Shown here piece by piece: positions 60,310 through 64,000 of a stretch of DNA of 64,000 nt. The DNA comes from Wyeomyia smithii (lineage: Eukaryota > Arthropoda > Insecta > Diptera > Culicidae). The position numbers and the translations under genes are program-made. The stretch covers positions 6,980,183 through 7,044,182 of the forward strand of contig NC_073695.1 in the NCBI RefSeq assembly GCF_029784165.1, written 5' to 3'. Under the pieces are notes generated by a model that made no database searches, was not told the DNA's origin, and was given only the letters and a program-made list of their open reading frames with translations. The stretch's first letter is position 1. Every line of letters begins with the position of its first letter.

Positions 60310-61230
60310 AAACCCAGGGTAATGGTTTGGCTCAAAGCTGGAGGAATTATTCAACTAGGGTCACCTTGAAAAAAATCCAATTTTGGTGCCGATCGGAATA
60401 CCTCCTGCTCTGTGGGAACATCCTCTTTGTTGCAAGACAACGTATTTTTTGTTGAAAATCTCTTTATTCTTTATCTCACCACTCCTAGACGCAAGATGTC
60501 CGAAAAATACTGATAGACAATTTTGAAGAAAATATACTAAGAAATCCTGCTTTTTTTGACCGGAAGTGTTGCCAGATAGATTATTTTTGTGTTTTAAAAC
60601 TGAATTCATATTTTTCGGTAAATGCAGCCATTTTTATTTTGAATTTGAGGATTGCATCGTGTTGACAATTTCACGTGAAAAACAACTATCAAGGAATTCA
60701 AATATATTTTTGAATTTTTTTTGCAGCAGTGTTGCCATTTTTTCTCTCTAATTTACTACTAAAATTTGGGTTAATTTATTTTCCTTTTTTTCATTGCATT
60801 CTAATTGCTATTATCATTCATATTGTTTTGTTCTACGACTACATCAAATTTGAAATAATTTTATTTTAATTTTCTCGTCATTATGGAAAGAACAAATATA
60901 AAAATAAAATATAAAAGATAAAAACAGAAAAATAACAAGTTTCTTACTTTTTCCTAAAAATTATTGACATATTGAAAGGGGTATAAAATATGGTAACACT
61001 ACCGCAAAAAGATTTATTTGGATTTTGTAATAAGTAGACAAATCTTAAAAATCATCTGTTTTGTTGTTCAGACGCTATCCAATAAATATGATTAAATATG
61101 ATGTGTCGTAAAAATAGTATATCTCGAGATCGACTCATATTACCTCGAGATGATAATAGTTTCTAACATGAAATTTTCTAAGAAACACGATGAAATTATT
61201 AAATTCAAAATAAAAAGTATGGGTCATTCC
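60310..61230. repeat. Decayed foldback of the same family as the large palindrome
   Basis: 60310-60690 resembles the left arm of the palindrome at 61251 ('ccaattttggtg', 'gacgcaagatgtccgaaaaatactgatag', 'accggaagtgttgccagata'). 61105-61215 resembles part of its right arm ('atatctcgagatcgactcatattacc'). Confidence 0.65.
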
Positions 61231-61250
61231 ATACGAAGTGTACGAAGCCA

Positions 61251-62775
61251 CTTGAACACGACCATCACAAATTTTGGTCAAAGTTGGGAGAACTATTCAT
61301 CTACTGTCTCTTTGGAAAAATCCCAATTTTGGTGTCGATTAGAATACCCCCCCCCCCTCTGTAGGACCCCCCTCTTTATTGCAAAGTCACGCAAATTTAA
61401 TTAAAAACCTCTGTTTTCTTTTTTCTTACAATTCATAGACGTAAGATGTCCGAAAAATACTAATAGATGATTTTTGAGAAAATAAACCAAGGAATATAGA
61501 AAAAATATAAGTTTTGATCGGAAGTGTTGCCCGATAAATTATTTTGTATTTGAAAACTAAATTTACATTTTTCGGCAAATGCAGCCTTTTTTATTCTAAA
61601 TTTTATAATTTCATCGTATTCCTTGGGAAAATTCACGTAAGAAACAACCATCATCCCGAGGTAGTATGAGCCAATCTCGAGATATAACATTTTTACAAAA
61701 AAAAGTAATTTTTTTATTTTATGATTTAAAGACGTAAGACACCCGAAAAATAGTGATGGATGAATTTTGGAGAAAATAAACCAAGGAATCCAGAAAAAAA
61801 TTTGTTATTGACCGGAAGTGTTGCCAGATAGGTTATTTTTGTATATCAAAATTAAATTTGCATTTTTCGGCCAATGCAGCCAATTTCATTTCAAGTTTGA
61901 TGGTTTCATCGTATTTCTCGGAAAATTTTACCTAAGAAACATTTATCACCCCGTGGTAATATGAGTCAATCTCGAGATATAACATTTTTACGAAAAATTA
62001 ATTACGAAATTCAAAACTATTTTCGTAAAAATGCTATATCTCGAGATTGGCTCATATTACCACGGGGTGATAAGTGTTTCTTTCGTAAAATTTTCCAAGA
62101 AATAAGATGAAGCCATCAAATTTGAAATAAAATTAGCTGCATTGGCCGAAAAATGCAAATTTAATTTTAAAATACAAAAATAATTTGTCTGGCAACACTT
62201 CCAGTCAAAAATAATATGTTTTATGGATTCCCTGGTTTATTTTCTCCAAAATTCATCTATCACTATTTTTCGGGTGTCTTACGTCTTTAAATTATAAAAT
62301 AAAAAAATTGCGAAATTCACAACTTTTTTTTGTAAAAATGTTATATCTCGAGGTTGGCTCATACTACCTCGGGATGATAGTTGTTTCTTATGTGAAATTT
62401 TTCAAGGAACACGATGAAATTATCAAATTTATAATAAAAATGGCTGCATTTGCTGAAAAATGTTAATTTAGTTTTCAAATACAAAAATAATTTATCTGGC
62501 AACACTTCCGGTCAAAACTTATATTTTTCGAGATTCCTTGATTTATTTTCTTCAATAATCATCTTTTAATATTTTTCGAACATCTTACGTCTATGAATTG
62601 TAAGAAAAAGAAAAAAAGAGATTTTTGACAAAAATTGCGTGACTTTGCAATAAAAAGGGGGGTCCTACAGAGCGGGGGATATTACAATCGACACCAAAAT
62701 TGGGATTTTTCCAAAGAGACAGTAGATGAATAATTCCCCCAACTTTGAGCAAAATCTGTGATGGTCGTGTCCAAG
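61251..62775. mobile_element. Large palindromic (foldback) element of 1.5 kb
   Basis: The left arm 61251-61997 and right arm 62019-62775 are inverted copies around a loop of about 21 bases. Paired landmarks are 'acacgaccatcac'/'gtgatggtcgtgt', the c/g runs with 'tgtaggaccccc'/'gggggtcctaca', and 'gaccggaagtgttgcc'/'ggcaacacttcc'. Also paired are 'cgagatataacatttttac'/'gtaaaaatgctatatctcg', next to the loop. Each arm contains two diverged tandem units starting 'gacgtaagatgtccgaaaaata'. No transposase frame. Confidence 0.86.
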
Positions 62776-64000
62776 TTTCCATCAGAATTCCATGGAAAAA
62801 AACTCTATCCAAAATTACTTTGCTTTGATGAATTCGATAGTTGATATTTATCGAAAAATCATTGGCCCATATATTTTTTGTTTGGCACTTGGGGTTACCA
62901 TTTCAGAAACGGATAGGCCCAAAAAATCGAAATTTTTTAAAAATGTCGTCCTCAAAATCTGTTCATCTGAACATAAGAGCGTTCATTTTCCGAGGGTTTT
63001 AAGTTTTCCGGGATTCGAGAAATAAAAAATTACCTTTTCAAAAATCCCGGAATCCCTAGAAGTTAGAAAAATTTTGGCCTTAAAAAAAGTAAAACATTGA
63101 GATTTATTATTTAACGAAATATGAAGGACAAAAACACAAATTTCTGCATAATTCGAAAACTAATAAAGCAGCCAAAATTGAACAAAACAAGGAATTAAGA
63201 GTACAAGAAATGTTTCTATGGTGATTTGACAGTCCACCCTACTCTGGAAGGGGAGGACCTGCATGATGCAGAGGAGATAAAAATCGACCTCAGACGCCAT
63301 TTTCTAATCCAAGGACGCAAATTCCGGTCTTTGGAAAATAATCCAAAATGGCTGAATACCATCCGAAATTGGTTTTTCTCATTGTATACCTCCACGAAAG
63401 ATTGATAATATATGTAAATTTGCCAGAGGCTTCCAAAAATATCAAACGATAGGGTCTCTTGAGTTTTGAGCACAGGTTTGTTCTTTTTTCTTGAAAGGTC
63501 TATTATTTCCCTTCAATTTTACGCTGAAAAACTTAAAATCGGTCAAATGGCTCAAAAGTTTTAAAAACTTGAAAATTTTGAAGAGTAATTTTTTGGGCCT
63601 CTATTTCAAAAAGTGCCATTCCAAGAACCAAACAAAAAAATAAAAGCATCTGTAGCGACTTTGGGCATGCGAGGTAAAAAAAAATTTGAACATATTTTTG
63701 TGAAAGTTGTCTAACTAAATCAAACCGGAAAAATGAAAAATTATAGTTATTCAACCATTCCTGTGGATTTTGGTGTCCCTAACCCCTGTTTGAGCTTTTG
63801 GAATGCACTTTTTTTCATTTTGTCGACCATCAACTAAAATGATTTCTTACATCAAATATATGAAAAAATTATCTTGGATGTCGCTAGTTTAAGATAGAAG
63901 TTTCTTCTGCCAGTATAAATCAGTAAAATTGTTTTGGTTACGCTGCACGCATTTTCTAGAATTATTTTCCGCTTCATGTGTCACAAATTTCGAAAAGCTC
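62776..64000. other. No gene; dispersed repeat pieces
   Basis: 62979-63060 repeats the 'gagcgttcattttccgaggg' element of 37938. 63285-63370 has one diverged unit of the 125-bp array ('aaattccggtctttgg'). The remainder is AT-rich without a gene. Confidence 0.5.

Overview
The window looks like a piece of a mosquito chromosome, most likely a culicine such as Aedes (inference). The evidence is one conserved gene with a 37-kb intron, leucine-rich-repeat immune (LRIM/APL1-type) genes of the kind known from mosquitoes, Jockey and LOA-like retroelements, and a dense load of small foldback elements in AT-rich DNA. No rRNA, tRNA or CRISPR array could be supported.

One host gene spans much of the window on the minus strand: an ephexin-family RhoGEF (DH-PH-SH3, Drosophila Exn type). 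Its seven coding exons splice into one open frame of 1175 codons. Exon 1 is at 56661-57138 and exons 2-7 are at 15960-19325. The 37,335-bp first intron (19326-56660) holds four more protein-coding genes, all secreted LRR/coiled-coil proteins: A (34620-36039, +), B (36246-37592, -), C (44928-46554, +) and D (46615-47721, -). Each starts with a 17-32 base exon that opens a signal peptide, followed by a short phase-2 intron and one long exon. A/B and C/D are two tail-to-tail pairs, separated by a degenerate TTCAGTT array of about 4.3 kb. Gene B has a ten-base homopolymer that throws its C-terminus out of frame.

The rest is mostly mobile DNA. Two nearly identical full-length Jockey-clade elements (400-4772, + and 20671-25058, -) have clear target-site duplications but broken ORFs; ORF1 of the second is open. 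An internally deleted Ty3/gypsy-type element lies at 8802-10350 with a 5-bp duplication. LOA-like, I-like and other RT fragments occur at 7668, 30640, 49109 and 54925. A Tc1/mariner-type element with inverted repeats of about 390 bp (49880-54443) carries a decayed transposase, a TA-flanked MITE, a foldback element and, inside that, a TTAA-flanked piggyBac-type MITE. Further foldbacks lie at 7321, 19485, 26739, 27336, 29613, 39520, 54676, 55638 and 60310, with a 1.5-kb near-perfect palindrome at 61251-62775.

Small relics found by frame reading are a THAP-domain exon or fragment (11045), a Tc1 transposase N-terminus (11739), two histone H2A fragments (32619 and 33580), and an H2B tail with a histone 3' stem-loop on the minus strand (33284-33388). 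Stretches described as empty were read by eye only; no homology search was run.
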